41,827 bases of DNA from F1-60-MAGs149 sp032119475 (GCA_032119475.1 JAUMCA010000126.1:1-41827); one strand, 5' to 3'; positions 7,886 through 16,455 are shown, counted from the stretch's first letter. The notes: generated from the sequence alone by a model not told the origin. Program-made: numbers and translations.

Positions 7886-8874
7886 TCCTGGGCGCCCAGT
7901 TCCTGCCCGAGCGCTGCGACGAGTTCCTCGCCTCGGTGCGCGCGGCCGACGAGGCGGGCTACGCCCGCGCCTGGCTGGTCGACGGCCAGATGCTGTGGCA
8001 GGACATCTACGTCTACATGACGCTCGGCCTCGAGCAGACGTCGTCGATCGCCTTCGGCGCCGCGGTGACCAACCCGTTCACGCGCCACTTCACCGTCACC
8101 GCCAGCGCCACGGCGACGCTCGAGGACCGCTATCCGGGGCGGGTCCTGCTCGGTCTCGGCCGCGGTGACAACGCGGTGCGCACCATCGGCCTGAAGCCCG
8201 TGCCGACGAAGACGCTCTACGCCACGGTGCCGCGCATCGCGGCGCTGATGCGCGGGGAGGAGATCGACTTCGACGGCACGCCCATACGGATCCGCTGGGC
8301 CGAGCACGAGGTCCCGGTCATGCTGGCCGCGACGGGGCCGAAGAACCTCCGTGCCGCGGGCGCCCTCGCCGACATCGTGATGATCTACGTCGGCGTGCAC
8401 CCGGAGGCGGTGCGCTGGGGGATCGAGCAGGTGCGGGCCGGCGCCGCGGAGGCCGGCAAGGACCCGGATGCGGTCGAGATCTCGCTGCTCACCGCCATGT
8501 GGGTCGACGAGGACCAGGAGCGCGCCTGGCAGGAGTGCCGCTGGGCCCCGGCCGCGTGCGCGAACCACATCGCGGACGTCGTGTCGCGCAATCCGGCGCA
8601 CGGCATGCCGGACGTGATGACGCGGCTCGTGCAGGCACGCGATGAGTACGACTACTACGCCGGGCACCTCGACTCGCACGCCGACCACACGTCGTACCTG
8701 ACGGGCGATCTGGTCGACGACTTCGCGCTGGCCGGCACGCCCGACAAGATCGTCGCGCGTCTCGAGGAGCTCGCGGCGCTCGGCGTCCGCGAGGTGTCGT
8801 GCGCGTACCTCAACGGGCAGATCGACCAGATCGAGCGGGTGGGGCGGGAGATCATCCCGTGCCTGCCGGAGTAG
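7882..8874 (+). CDS. LLM-class (luciferase-like) flavin/F420-dependent oxidoreductase
   Basis: A 330-aa single-domain TIM-barrel protein of the bacterial luciferase-like superfamily. It has the cofactor-binding pattern of the Mer/F420 branch: GAAVTNPFTRHFTVTASA, then DRYPGRVLLGLGRGD, then VPVMLAATGPKNLRAAG. F420 rather than FMN is likely but unproven. Its ATG lies within the stop of the isochorismatase-fold hydrolase. An LLM oxidoreductase paired with such a hydrolase recalls RutA/RutB, where oxygenative ring opening of uracil is followed by hydrolysis, but sequence similarity to RutA itself is not obvious. Confidence 0.85.
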   Translation: MILGAQFLPERCDEFLASVRAADEAGYARAWLVDGQMLWQDIYVYMTLGLEQTSSIAFGAAVTNPFTRHFTVTASATATLEDRYPGRVLLGLGRGDNAVRTIGLKPVPTKTLYATVPRIAALMRGEEIDFDGTPIRIRWAEHEVPVMLAATGPKNLRAAGALADIVMIYVGVHPEAVRWGIEQVRAGAAEAGKDPDAVEISLLTAMWVDEDQERAWQECRWAPAACANHIADVVSRNPAHGMPDVMTRLVQARDEYDYYAGHLDSHADHTSYLTGDLVDDFALAGTPDKIVARLEELAALGVREVSCAYLNGQIDQIERVGREIIPCLPE

Positions 8875-8878
8875 ATCC

Positions 8879-9451
8879 GTGGCGCAGGGAAACGGCACCG
8901 CCGCGCGGATCCTCGCGGTGGCCGCGCGCAAGTTCTACGAGCGCGGCTACCACGGGACGAACATGCGGGACATCGCCGCCGAGGTCGGCGTGCGCGCGCC
9001 GAGCATGTACAAGCACTTCGACGCGAAGCAGGACCTCCTGTTCGCGATCGCGCACGGCGTGATGGTCGACCTGCTCGCGCGCGGGCAGGAGGCCGTCGCC
9101 GGCGTCGAGGACCCCGCCGACCGCCTGCGCGGGCTGATCCACCAGCACGTCGCCTTCCACTGCGAGCGCCGCTTCGAGGCCAAGGTCGCCGACGACCAGC
9201 TCCACGCGCTCGACGACGCGCGGCAGGCCGAGGTGATCGCGGTGCGCGACGACTACGAGCGGTTGTTCCGCGACGCGGTGGAGGACGGGGCCGGGCGCGG
9301 CTGGGTCGTCCCCGACGCCGCCGTCATCACGTTCGCGATCACCACGATGGCGTCGTCCGTGACGGTCTGGTACCGCGAGGACGGGCGGCTCGCGCCGTCG
9401 GAGATCGCCGCGGCGTACGCCGACTTCGCGCTGCGCGGGGTACGGGCGTGA
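8879..9451 (+). CDS. TetR/AcrR-family transcriptional regulator
   Basis: A 190-aa protein starting at GTG 8879, 4 nt after the previous stop. The N-terminal helix-turn-helix is clear (residues about 10-55): ILAVAARKFYERGYHGTNMR, then DIAAEVGVRAPSMYKHFDAK, then QDLLFAI. The C-terminal ligand-binding part is helical and diverged. As the last gene of the operon starting at 4756 it probably controls that operon. The perfect TetR-like palindrome at 1493-1508 is another possible target. No ligand can be inferred. Confidence 0.9.
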   Translation: MAQGNGTAARILAVAARKFYERGYHGTNMRDIAAEVGVRAPSMYKHFDAKQDLLFAIAHGVMVDLLARGQEAVAGVEDPADRLRGLIHQHVAFHCERRFEAKVADDQLHALDDARQAEVIAVRDDYERLFRDAVEDGAGRGWVVPDAAVITFAITTMASSVTVWYREDGRLAPSEIAAAYADFALRGVRA

Positions 9452-9458
9452 GGCGGCG

Positions 9459-10217
9459 TCAGTCGCGCAGGTGGTCGGCCAGCGAACGCGCTGCGATCGC
9501 GGCGTGATCGGCATCGGCTGCCGCGCTGCGCCGCTGCTGCAGCGTGTACTCGAGCAGGGCCGCCCGCGCGCGGTGGGAGTGGTCGAGCAGCAGTCGACCC
9601 AGTCGCTCGCCGTCGCGCGCCTCCAGCGCCGCGATCATCTCGTGGTGCTCGGCCTGGGCCTCGGCCTGCTCGCTGAGGACGCTGACCGCGACGCGCGAAT
9701 ACGGGTCCATCATCGTCAGGACCCGACCTGCGACCTCGGCGAAGTGGGGCATCCCGGACAGGCGGTGCAGCTCCTGGTGGAAGGCGTAGTTCCGGTCGGA
9801 CCAGGTCTCGGGATCGGTGTCGTCCATCTGCTCGACGAGGCCCCGGAGCATCTCGATGTCCGAGTCCGTCGCCACCTTGACCATCCCCGGCGCCATCTGC
9901 GACTCCAGCAGGGCGCGGAGCGTCCACAGCTCCTCGACCTCCTCGGGCTCGAGCGCCGTCACGCGCGCGCCGCCGTCCTCGCCGAACGTCACGAGCCCCT
10001 CGGCGGCCAGCGCGTGCAGCGCTTCGCGGACGGGGATGCGGCTGACCCCCATCGCCTCCGCGATCGAGGCCTGGATCAGCGGCTGCCCGGGCGTGAGCAT
10101 GCCCTGCCGGATGGCCTCGCGCAGGACGTCCGCAATCGGCGGACGCGTGCCGGGCCGGGCGCTGTCGGGTCGCGTCGCCATGCGCCGCAATCGTAGTCGG
10201 TTCGTCGTTGCCATCAT
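9459..10217 (-). CDS. GntR-family regulator, FadR/FCD subfamily
   Basis: 252 aa if started at the ATG at 10217; the next codon is also ATG, and a third ATG at 10181 is possible. None has a strong ribosome-binding site. The winged helix-turn-helix spans about residues 27-85 (IADVLREAIRQGMLTPGQPL, SIAEAMGVSRIPVREALHAL). The FCD ligand domain follows, with its typical Asp/His metal-site pattern in the NYAFHQELHRLSG and EHHEMIAALEARD segments. FCD regulators usually sense carboxylic acids. It is divergent from the hydantoinase operon across a palindromic operator, so it most likely represses that operon and itself. Confidence 0.9.
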   Translation of the reverse strand: MMATTNRLRLRRMATRPDSARPGTRPPIADVLREAIRQGMLTPGQPLIQASIAEAMGVSRIPVREALHALAAEGLVTFGEDGGARVTALEPEEVEELWTLRALLESQMAPGMVKVATDSDIEMLRGLVEQMDDTDPETWSDRNYAFHQELHRLSGMPHFAEVAGRVLTMMDPYSRVAVSVLSEQAEAQAEHHEMIAALEARDGERLGRLLLDHSHRARAALLEYTLQQRRSAAADADHAAIAARSLADHLRD

Positions 10218-10242
10218 CAGCCGCCCGGTCAGGCCGTCGGTA

Positions 10243-10271
10243 TTTGCATTCTAGTGTATACACTGTATGCT
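10243..10271 (+). promoter_or_regulatory. Promoter of the hydantoinase operon with a 12-bp palindromic FCD-type operator
   Basis: TTTGCA (10243-10248) and TATGCT (10266-10271) are 17 bp apart, a good -35/-10 pair. The spacer contains AGTGTATACACT (10253-10264), a perfect palindrome of the GTATAC-centred kind bound by many FCD GntR regulators. On the minus strand TAGAAT (10253 to 10248) is a good -10 for the regulator gene, so the same site would sit between the -10 and -35 regions in both directions. Confidence 0.7.
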
Positions 10272-10336
10272 CTCGCCCACGCACTGCACCGAAGCGGCAG
10301 GAAACCCGCTCAGGGACAGAGGAAGGGAGTTCGCTC

Positions 10337-13300
10337 GTGAAGCGCATCGGAGTAGACGTCGGAGGTACGTTCACCGACCTGATCCTGGTCGACGAAGAGG
10401 CCGGGAAGATCACCGTCGACAAGGTCCCGTCGACCCCGGACGACCCGTCGCGCGGCGTCGTCGAGGGCGTCAACCGCCTCTGCGAGAAGGCCGGCGTCGC
10501 CCTCTCCGAGGTCGACAACCTCCTGCACGGCACCACCGTCGCCACCAACATCGCACTCACCCATCAGGGCGCCGAGGTCGGCATGATCACGACGGAGGGC
10601 TTCCGCGACATCCTCCACATCGCGCGGCACAAGAAGCCGCTCAACTTCTCCCTCCAGCAGGACCTCCCGTGGCAGACGCGTCCGCTCGTCAAGCGCCGCC
10701 ACCGCCGCGTCGTCGCCGAGCGCGTCACCGCGCCGCACGGCGAGGTCATCACGCCGCTCGACGAGGAGGCCGTCCGCCGCGAGGTGCGCCTGCTCAAGGA
10801 GGCCGGGGTCGAGGCCGTCGCCGTCTGCCTGCTGCACTCCTACCTGAACCCCGCGCACGAGCAGCGCATCGCCGAGATCCTCACCGAGGAGTTCCCCGAG
10901 GCGTACCAGTCGATCTCGAGTGACGTGATCCCCCTGTACCGCGAGTACGAGCGGTTCTCGACCGTCGCGCTGAACGCGTTCGTCGGCCCGAAGGTCTCGA
11001 CCTACCTCGACCGCTTCTCCAGCTCGATGAAGGACGCCGGCTTTCAGCATCGCGTCCAGCTCATGCAGTCCTCCGGCGGCATGGCGACCGTCGAGTCCGC
11101 CTCGCGCCGCCCGGTCAACCTCCTCATGTCGGGCCCGGTCGCGGGCCTGATCGGCGGCATCTGGGCCGGCAGGATGGCCGGCTACGACTCCGTCATCACG
11201 CTCGACATCGGCGGCACGTCGGCCGACGTCGGCGTGGCGGCGGGCGGCCAGACGCGCATGCGCCACCTGCTCGACACGAAGGTCGGCGACTACCAGGCGA
11301 TGGTGCCGATGGTCGACATCGACACCATCGGCGCCGGCGGCGGCTCGATCGCGTACGTGGACGAGGGCGGCGTGTTCCGCGTCGGCCCGCAGTCCGCGGG
11401 TGCCGATCCCGGCCCGGCCTGCTACGGCCGCGGCGGCACGCAGCCGACGTCGACGGACGCCCAGGTCATGCTGGGCCGCCTGCGCCCGGAGCGCGGCCTC
11501 GTCGGCGGCGGCCTCGCGCTGCAGCGCGATCTGGCCCGTGAGGTGATCGAGGGGCTCGCGGAGCGGGTCGGGATGACGCCGGAGAACGCGGCGCTCGGCG
11601 CGCTGCAGATCCAGAAGTTCGGGATGACGCAGAACATCGAGGTCAATTCGGTGCGCCGCGGCTACGACCCGCGCGACTTCACGCTCGTCGCCGCCGGTGG
11701 CGCCGGCCCGCTGTTCTCCTGCGAGGTCGCGCTCGAGCTCGAGATCCCGCGCGTGCTCGTCCCGCCGCACCCCGGCATCGTGGCGGCCACGGGCCTCCTC
11801 GCGACGGACCTCCAGCACGAGTTCGTCGGCACCTACCGCCAGGCGGTCGCGGAGCTCGACGCCCCCGCGCTCGACGCGAAGTACGGCGAGCTCGTCGCGC
11901 AGGCCACCAGCCAGCTCGACGAGGACGGCGTCCCCGACGATCGGCGCCTGGTCCGCCGCCTCGCGGACTGCCGCTACGCGGGCCAGGGCTACGAGGTCCG
12001 CTTCGATGTGCCGGCGGGCGACCCGTCGCGCGCCGGCTGGGCCGACGAGCTGGTCGAGGCGTTCCACGTCGCCCACGAGGGCGAGTACGGGCACCGCTTC
12101 GAGAACGCGCCCGTGGAGATCATCAACATCCGCGTCCTCGGCATCGGCCGCATCGACGAGCTCCAGTGGCCCGAGGCACGGCAGGGCGACGGCGACGTCT
12201 CCCGCGCGCTGATCGAGACCCGCGACGTCGTCTTCGACGTCGACGGCGAGACGACGACGTGCGCCACGCCGTTCTACGAGCGCGAGCACCTCGGCGCCGG
12301 GGACCGCATCGAGGGCCCCGCGATCGTCGAGCAGTACGACGCCACGACGATCGTCCCGCCGGGCTTCGTGATCGACGTCGACCGCTACGGCAACCTCGTG
12401 ATCGACGTCACGCCGCGCATCGAGGCCCGCAAGGCGCGGGGCGGCGGCGCCGGCCTCGCGGAGCCGATCCTGATGCGCGTGGTCGGCGGGGCGTTCAACG
12501 CCATCGCCAAGGAGATGGCGGGCGTCCTGTACCGCATGTCCTACTCGTCGATCATCCGCGAGTCCGAGGACCTCGGGGCCGGTCTCTTCGACCGCGAGGG
12601 GAACAACATCGCCGAGTCGGACTCGACCCCGATGTTCATGGGCGCGATGCCGAAGATCGTCAAGGGCGTCATCTCCCTGCTCGGGGACGACATCCACGAG
12701 GGCGACATCATCCTGCACAACGATCCGTACCTCGGGGCGACGCACTCGCCCGACGTCGCGATCGTGATGCCGGTCTTCCACCGGGGCGAGCTGATGGGCT
12801 TCACCGGCGCGTCGGCCCACCTCCTCGACATCGGCGGCGCGTACCCGGGCCTCGCCATCGACCTGGTCGACAACTGGTCCGAGGGCAACATCTACCGCGC
12901 GGTCAAGCTGGCCGACAAGGGCGTGTGGCAGGAGTCGCTGTTCAAGCACATCCTCGAGAACACCCGCACGCCCACGCCGAACCGCGGCGACATGGAGGCC
13001 ATGATCGCGGCGTGCGAGCGGGCCAAGCACCGCTTCGAGGATCTGATCGAGCGGTACTCGCCGCAGGTCGTGACCGAGGCCGCCAACTACTGGATGGACT
13101 ACGCCGAGTCGATGCTCCGCAAGGAGATCGCGAAGATCCCCGACGGCGTCTACGGACCGGAGATCGGCTACCTCGACGACGACGGCCGCAACCGCGGCCA
13201 GAAGCTGCCCGTGCAGGTCGCCGTCGAGATCAAGGGCGACAAGATGATCATCGACCTCACGGGGTCGAGCGACGAGGTCCCGACGGGCTACAACTGCCCG

Positions 13301-14212
13301 TACGAGGGGACGGTGATGTCCGCGATGTCGTTCATCGCGCGCATGATCTTCCTGGACGAGGCGGCCTTCCCGGTCTTCGTGCCCCAGAACGAGGGCATGC
13401 TCCGGCCGGTCGAGGTCATCGCCCCCAAGGGCTCGATCTTCAACCCGAACTACCCGCGCGCCTGCTTCGCCCGCTTCTGCCAGGTGCAGCGCGCGGTCGA
13501 TCTCGTCCTGCGGGCGCTCGCGCCCGTGGTCCCGAACCAGATCACGGCCGGCAACTCGGCGGACCTGCACTTCATCTCGTACTCCGGCTACGTCGTCGAC
13601 GAGGGCGAGTACTGGGTGTACCTCGAGGTCGACGAGGGCTCGTACGGCGGTCGCCCCGACCGCGACGCGATGGACTCCGTCGACAACCTGATCGCCAACA
13701 CGCGCAACAACCCGATCGAGGAGCTCGAGTGGCGCTTCCCGATGCGGACGGAGCGCTACGAGCTCCGGCCCGAGCCGGCCGCGGCCGGCAAGTGGCGCGG
13801 CGGCATCGGCGCCGTCCGCGTCAACCGCTTCCTCACGGACACGATGGTGACCTGCGAGGGCGAGCGGCACGAGTCCGACCCGCCGTGGGGCATCTTCGGC
13901 GGTCACGAGGGGCTCAACAGCTCCATGGTCCGGAATCCCGGCACGCCCACGGAGGAGTCGTGGCACGCCAAGGTGACCGGCGCCCGCCTCGACGCGGGCG
14001 ACTGCCTGCAGATCACCGTCCCGTCGGGCGGCGGCTACGGCGATCCGCTGGAGCGCGATCCGAAGCTCGTCCTGTCCGACGTGCTCGACGAGTTCACCAC
14101 CCGCGAGCGCGCGGAGCGCGACTACGGCGTGGTGCTCACCGGTGAGGGTCTCGGCCTCGCCGTGGATCACGAGGCCACCGAGAAGCTGCGCGCCGAGCGG
14201 CGCACGGCCTGA
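10337..14212 (+). CDS. Fused hydantoinase A-B protein, probable ATP-dependent N-methylhydantoinase
   Basis: A 1291-aa protein from GTG 10337 (ribosome site GAGGAAGGGAG). Residues about 1-700 are HyuA-like with an actin-type ATPase fold (IGVDVGGTFTDLILVD; LDIGGTSADVGVA). Residues about 708-1270 are HyuB-like (RVVGGAFNAIAKEMAGVLYR; GDIILHNDPYLGATHSPDVA; GGGYGDPLERDP). The two halves are usually separate subunits in bacteria, but are fused as in eukaryotic 5-oxoprolinase. The family cleaves five-membered lactam or hydantoin rings with ATP, or carboxylates ketones. The adjacent N-carbamoylsarcosine hydrolase makes N-methylhydantoin hydrolysis to N-carbamoylsarcosine the best guess; 5-oxoproline or a caprolactam-like lactam are alternatives. 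Confidence 0.85.
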   Translation: MKRIGVDVGGTFTDLILVDEEAGKITVDKVPSTPDDPSRGVVEGVNRLCEKAGVALSEVDNLLHGTTVATNIALTHQGAEVGMITTEGFRDILHIARHKKPLNFSLQQDLPWQTRPLVKRRHRRVVAERVTAPHGEVITPLDEEAVRREVRLLKEAGVEAVAVCLLHSYLNPAHEQRIAEILTEEFPEAYQSISSDVIPLYREYERFSTVALNAFVGPKVSTYLDRFSSSMKDAGFQHRVQLMQSSGGMATVESASRRPVNLLMSGPVAGLIGGIWAGRMAGYDSVITLDIGGTSADVGVAAGGQTRMRHLLDTKVGDYQAMVPMVDIDTIGAGGGSIAYVDEGGVFRVGPQSAGADPGPACYGRGGTQPTSTDAQVMLGRLRPERGLVGGGLALQRDLAREVIEGLAERVGMTPENAALGALQIQKFGMTQNIEVNSVRRGYDPRDFTLVAAGGAGPLFSCEVALELEIPRVLVPPHPGIVAATGLLATDLQHEFVGTYRQAVAELDAPALDAKYGELVAQATSQLDEDGVPDDRRLVRRLADCRYAGQGYEVRFDVPAGDPSRAGWADELVEAFHVAHEGEYGHRFENAPVEIINIRVLGIGRIDELQWPEARQGDGDVSRALIETRDVVFDVDGETTTCATPFYEREHLGAGDRIEGPAIVEQYDATTIVPPGFVIDVDRYGNLVIDVTPRIEARKARGGGAGLAEPILMRVVGGAFNAIAKEMAGVLYRMSYSSIIRESEDLGAGLFDREGNNIAESDSTPMFMGAMPKIVKGVISLLGDDIHEGDIILHNDPYLGATHSPDVAIVMPVFHRGELMGFTGASAHLLDIGGAYPGLAIDLVDNWSEGNIYRAVKLADKGVWQESLFKHILENTRTPTPNRGDMEAMIAACERAKHRFEDLIERYSPQVVTEAANYWMDYAESMLRKEIAKIPDGVYGPEIGYLDDDGRNRGQKLPVQVAVEIKGDKMIIDLTGSSDEVPTGYNCPYEGTVMSAMSFIARMIFLDEAAFPVFVPQNEGMLRPVEVIAPKGSIFNPNYPRACFARFCQVQRAVDLVLRALAPVVPNQITAGNSADLHFISYSGYVVDEGEYWVYLEVDEGSYGGRPDRDAMDSVDNLIANTRNNPIEELEWRFPMRTERYELRPEPAAAGKWRGGIGAVRVNRFLTDTMVTCEGERHESDPPWGIFGGHEGLNSSMVRNPGTPTEESWHAKVTGARLDAGDCLQITVPSGGGYGDPLERDPKLVLSDVLDEFTTRERAERDYGVVLTGEGLGLAVDHEATEKLRAERRTA

Positions 14213-14256
14213 CCACCCACCGCCCCCACGACCGACCCCAGGAGGAAAGACCCACC

Positions 14257-14952
14257 ATGAGCGAACTGCAGGAGATGCTCGACAAGATCTTCGCGGAGGA
14301 CTCCGAGCTGTATCAGCAGCGCGGGTTCCAGCGGCGCATCGGCTTCGGCAAGCGCCCCGCGATCATCGACATCGACCTCGCCAACGCCTGGACCCGCCCG
14401 GGCCACGCGTTCTCGTGCGACAACATGGACGTGATCATCCCGTCGATGGAGCGCCTGCTCGACGCCGGCCGCGCCAAGAACGTCCCGATCGTCCACACCA
14501 CGACCGCATACGCCAAGAACACGCGCGGCGAGTGGAGCGACATGGGCCTCTGGCACAACAAGATCCCGGTCGACGTCCTCGAGGAGGGCTCGCACGAGGC
14601 GGCGATCGACGAGCGCCTGCTCAAGGACGGCGATCTCGTGATCACGAAGAAGCGCGCGTCCGGCTTCCACGGCACGTGGCTCCAGGGCTTCCTCAGCTCG
14701 CACCGCGTCGACACGGTCATCGTGACCGGCGTGACGATGGCCGGCTGCGTCCGCCACACCGTCGAGGACGCGATCGCCTACGGCTTCCGCCCGATCGTTC
14801 CGCGCGAGTGCGTGGGCGACCGCGTCGCCGGCGTCGTCGAGTGGAACCTGTTCGACATCGACGCCAAGTTCGGCGACGTGATGGGTGTCGACGAGGTCAT
14901 CGCGTACCTGAACGGCATCGAGCGGTTCGACGGCAACACGCTGCCGTCCTGA
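14257..14952 (+). CDS. N-carbamoylsarcosine amidohydrolase (CSHase)
   Basis: A 231-aa protein with an ATG start preceded by AGGAGGAAAG, 44 nt after the hydantoinase gene. It resembles the characterised Arthrobacter CSHase as I recall it, over most of its length: RRIGFGKRPAIIDIDLANAW, MGLWHNKIP, AGCVRHTVEDAIAYGFRPI and WNLFDIDAKFGDV. The catalytic residues align: Asp40 (in DIDLANAW), Lys131 (in ITKKRASGF) and Cys164 (in TMAGCVRHT), equivalent to D51/K144/C177. It hydrolyses N-carbamoylsarcosine to sarcosine, CO2 and ammonia. This close match gives the neighbouring fused hydantoinase its probable substrate. Confidence 0.9.
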   Translation: MSELQEMLDKIFAEDSELYQQRGFQRRIGFGKRPAIIDIDLANAWTRPGHAFSCDNMDVIIPSMERLLDAGRAKNVPIVHTTTAYAKNTRGEWSDMGLWHNKIPVDVLEEGSHEAAIDERLLKDGDLVITKKRASGFHGTWLQGFLSSHRVDTVIVTGVTMAGCVRHTVEDAIAYGFRPIVPRECVGDRVAGVVEWNLFDIDAKFGDVMGVDEVIAYLNGIERFDGNTLPS

Positions 14953-14960
14953 TCGCCTCG

Positions 14961-15003
14961 GCGACCGGTTCTGGGGCTCCGTCCCAAGCCCCGGACCGGT
15001 CGC
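14961..15003 (+). terminator. Hairpin after the hydantoinase/CSHase operon
   Basis: A 9-bp outer stem (14961-14969 with 14995-15003) continues through a small asymmetric internal loop into a 6-bp GC stem (GGGGCT with AGCCCC). It lies 8 nt after the CSHase stop codon. There is no T-tract. It is a probable terminator. Confidence 0.5.
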
Positions 15004-15097
15004 CGCTTCCCGCATCGACGTCCGGTCCCGCGGTGCCGTCCCACGCCGCGGGGCCGGGCGTCGTTTCCGCCCTCGGGCAGGATCGCCGCCGAATGTC

Positions 15098-15685
15098 GTG
15101 TACAACGGGAGGGTGCCCCGCCTGCTGATCGCGCTGGTCCTGCTCGCGCCCCTGACCGCCGCCTGCGGCGCCTCCGGTGACCCGGAGGTCCGCCCCGCGG
15201 AGGCGGCGACGGCCGCTGCGATGGCGGGCGAGACGCCGCCGGCCGACGAGCCCTCGGCGGCGATGGTCGCGGTGTCGGCCGCCGAGGCCTCCGCGAACGC
15301 CGCCGCCTGGAGCGCCGTCGACGCCAGCGCGGCCGAGTTCGCGGGCCGGCTGGACGCGGCGACGCAGGCGATCGCGGCGTGTGAGACGGACGCCGCCGCC
15401 GGTGGCGACTTCACGGCCTGCCTGGGCGGGACGTTCGCGACCGTGGCGGACGCGCAGGAGCGCCTCGTGGCGGCGATCGACGACGCGCTGGCCCAGGCCG
15501 GGGGCACCTGCCGCGGTGCCCTCGAGGAGATGCGCGCGAACGCCGCCGCGATGGCGGAGGACTACCGCGGTGCGATCGGCGTGACGGACATGACCGGCCT
15601 CGAGACCACGTTCGAGCGGCTCGCCGCCGACGCCACCGCCTACGCCTCGGCGGCGATGGGCGCCGGCGCCGTCTGCGCCGCCTAG
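15098..15685 (+). CDS. Putative alanine-rich lipoprotein of unknown function
   Basis: 195 aa from GTG 15098; a second in-frame GTG at 15113 is equally plausible. Neither has a well-placed ribosome site. A short hydrophobic segment (LLIALVLLAPLTAAC) ends in a lipobox, with Cys23 as the expected lipid-modified residue. The rest is Ala-rich and mostly helical, with Cys in AACETD, TACLGG, GTCRGAL and at the C-terminus (AVCAA), which may form extracytoplasmic disulphides. I recognise no family. Its TAG overlaps the stop of the convergent gene at 15682. Confidence 0.65.
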   Translation: MYNGRVPRLLIALVLLAPLTAACGASGDPEVRPAEAATAAAMAGETPPADEPSAAMVAVSAAEASANAAAWSAVDASAAEFAGRLDAATQAIAACETDAAAGGDFTACLGGTFATVADAQERLVAAIDDALAQAGGTCRGALEEMRANAAAMAEDYRGAIGVTDMTGLETTFERLAADATAYASAAMGAGAVCAA

Positions 15686-16455
15686 GCCGAGTCCGAACCC
15701 CCGACCTCCGCCTTCAGCGCGTTCCAGCGCGCGGTGGCGTCCCGCAGGACGTCGCGCAGCGGCCCGTTCGCCTCGTCGATCCGCTCCATCTCCAACTCCG
15801 TCGCGACGGCCGCCGCCTCGAGGCGCAGGGCGACGCCGATCAGGGCGTCGGCGCGGGCGCGCTCGGCCTCGATGGCCGCCTCGGCGTTCCCGATCCGCAT
15901 GAGGCACCGCATCAGGCCGTAGTCGTCGAAGTGGTCGATGAGCCGGACGCCGGCTTCCGTGTACCGCGGCTTGCGGCCTGCCCTGGTCTGCGCGTTGTAC
16001 CGGCGCAGGTAGTCGACGTGCGCCGGGAGTTGGATTTCGAGCGAGCCCTGCTCCTCGAGCAGCGTCGCTGCGTGCCGGTCGGCGCGCTCCGTCGCCTCCG
16101 CGGCGTCGGCGCGCGTCCGTTCAGCGGCCTCCCTGAGTGCGCGGGCCCGCGTCTTCAACGCGAACTGCGGGGCGGACGCGCGGTAGGCGTCCCCTTCGGC
16201 GATGCTCAGAGCCGCTTCCGCCTCCTCCAGTCGGCGCGCGCGGGAATCGGCGGATGGCGTGTCGGGCATGGTGTCCTCGTCTCGTTCGGGGGGTGGGGGG
16301 GTGCGCTCCGGTTCGACGACCCGCGGAGCACGGCGGGTCAGGTGCGCGATCGCCCGTTCCCAGAGGTCCTCGACGAACGCGGGGATGGCCATCAGCGCGA
16401 ACAGGCCGACCACGAGCACGACGAGCGAGGCGATGGTGATGATGGCGTCGCGCAT
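15682..16455 (-). CDS. Single-TM membrane protein with long coiled coil, unknown function
   Basis: A 257-aa protein from ATG 16455. One membrane segment lies at about residues 4-28 (IITIASLVVLVVGLFALMAI), followed by a Pro-rich acidic linker (TPPPPERDEDTMP). A long charged helical stretch from about 70 to 250, rich in Ala/Glu/Arg, is expected to form coiled coil. An internal ATG after the linker could give a soluble form. I recognise no domain. The last codons converge with the lipoprotein gene, the two stop codons sharing the bases CTAG. Confidence 0.65.
   Translation of the reverse strand: MRDAIITIASLVVLVVGLFALMAIPAFVEDLWERAIAHLTRRAPRVVEPERTPPPPERDEDTMPDTPSADSRARRLEEAEAALSIAEGDAYRASAPQFALKTRARALREAAERTRADAAEATERADRHAATLLEEQGSLEIQLPAHVDYLRRYNAQTRAGRKPRYTEAGVRLIDHFDDYGLMRCLMRIGNAEAAIEAERARADALIGVALRLEAAAVATELEMERIDEANGPLRDVLRDATARWNALKAEVGGSDSA

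Noticed and set aside
10310..14170. A very long open frame on the minus strand opposite the hydantoinase gene
   Set aside because: Its translation is Arg/Asp/Val/Ala-rich with no motifs. It is the usual mirror of GC-rich codon use and the plus strand encodes a complete known family.
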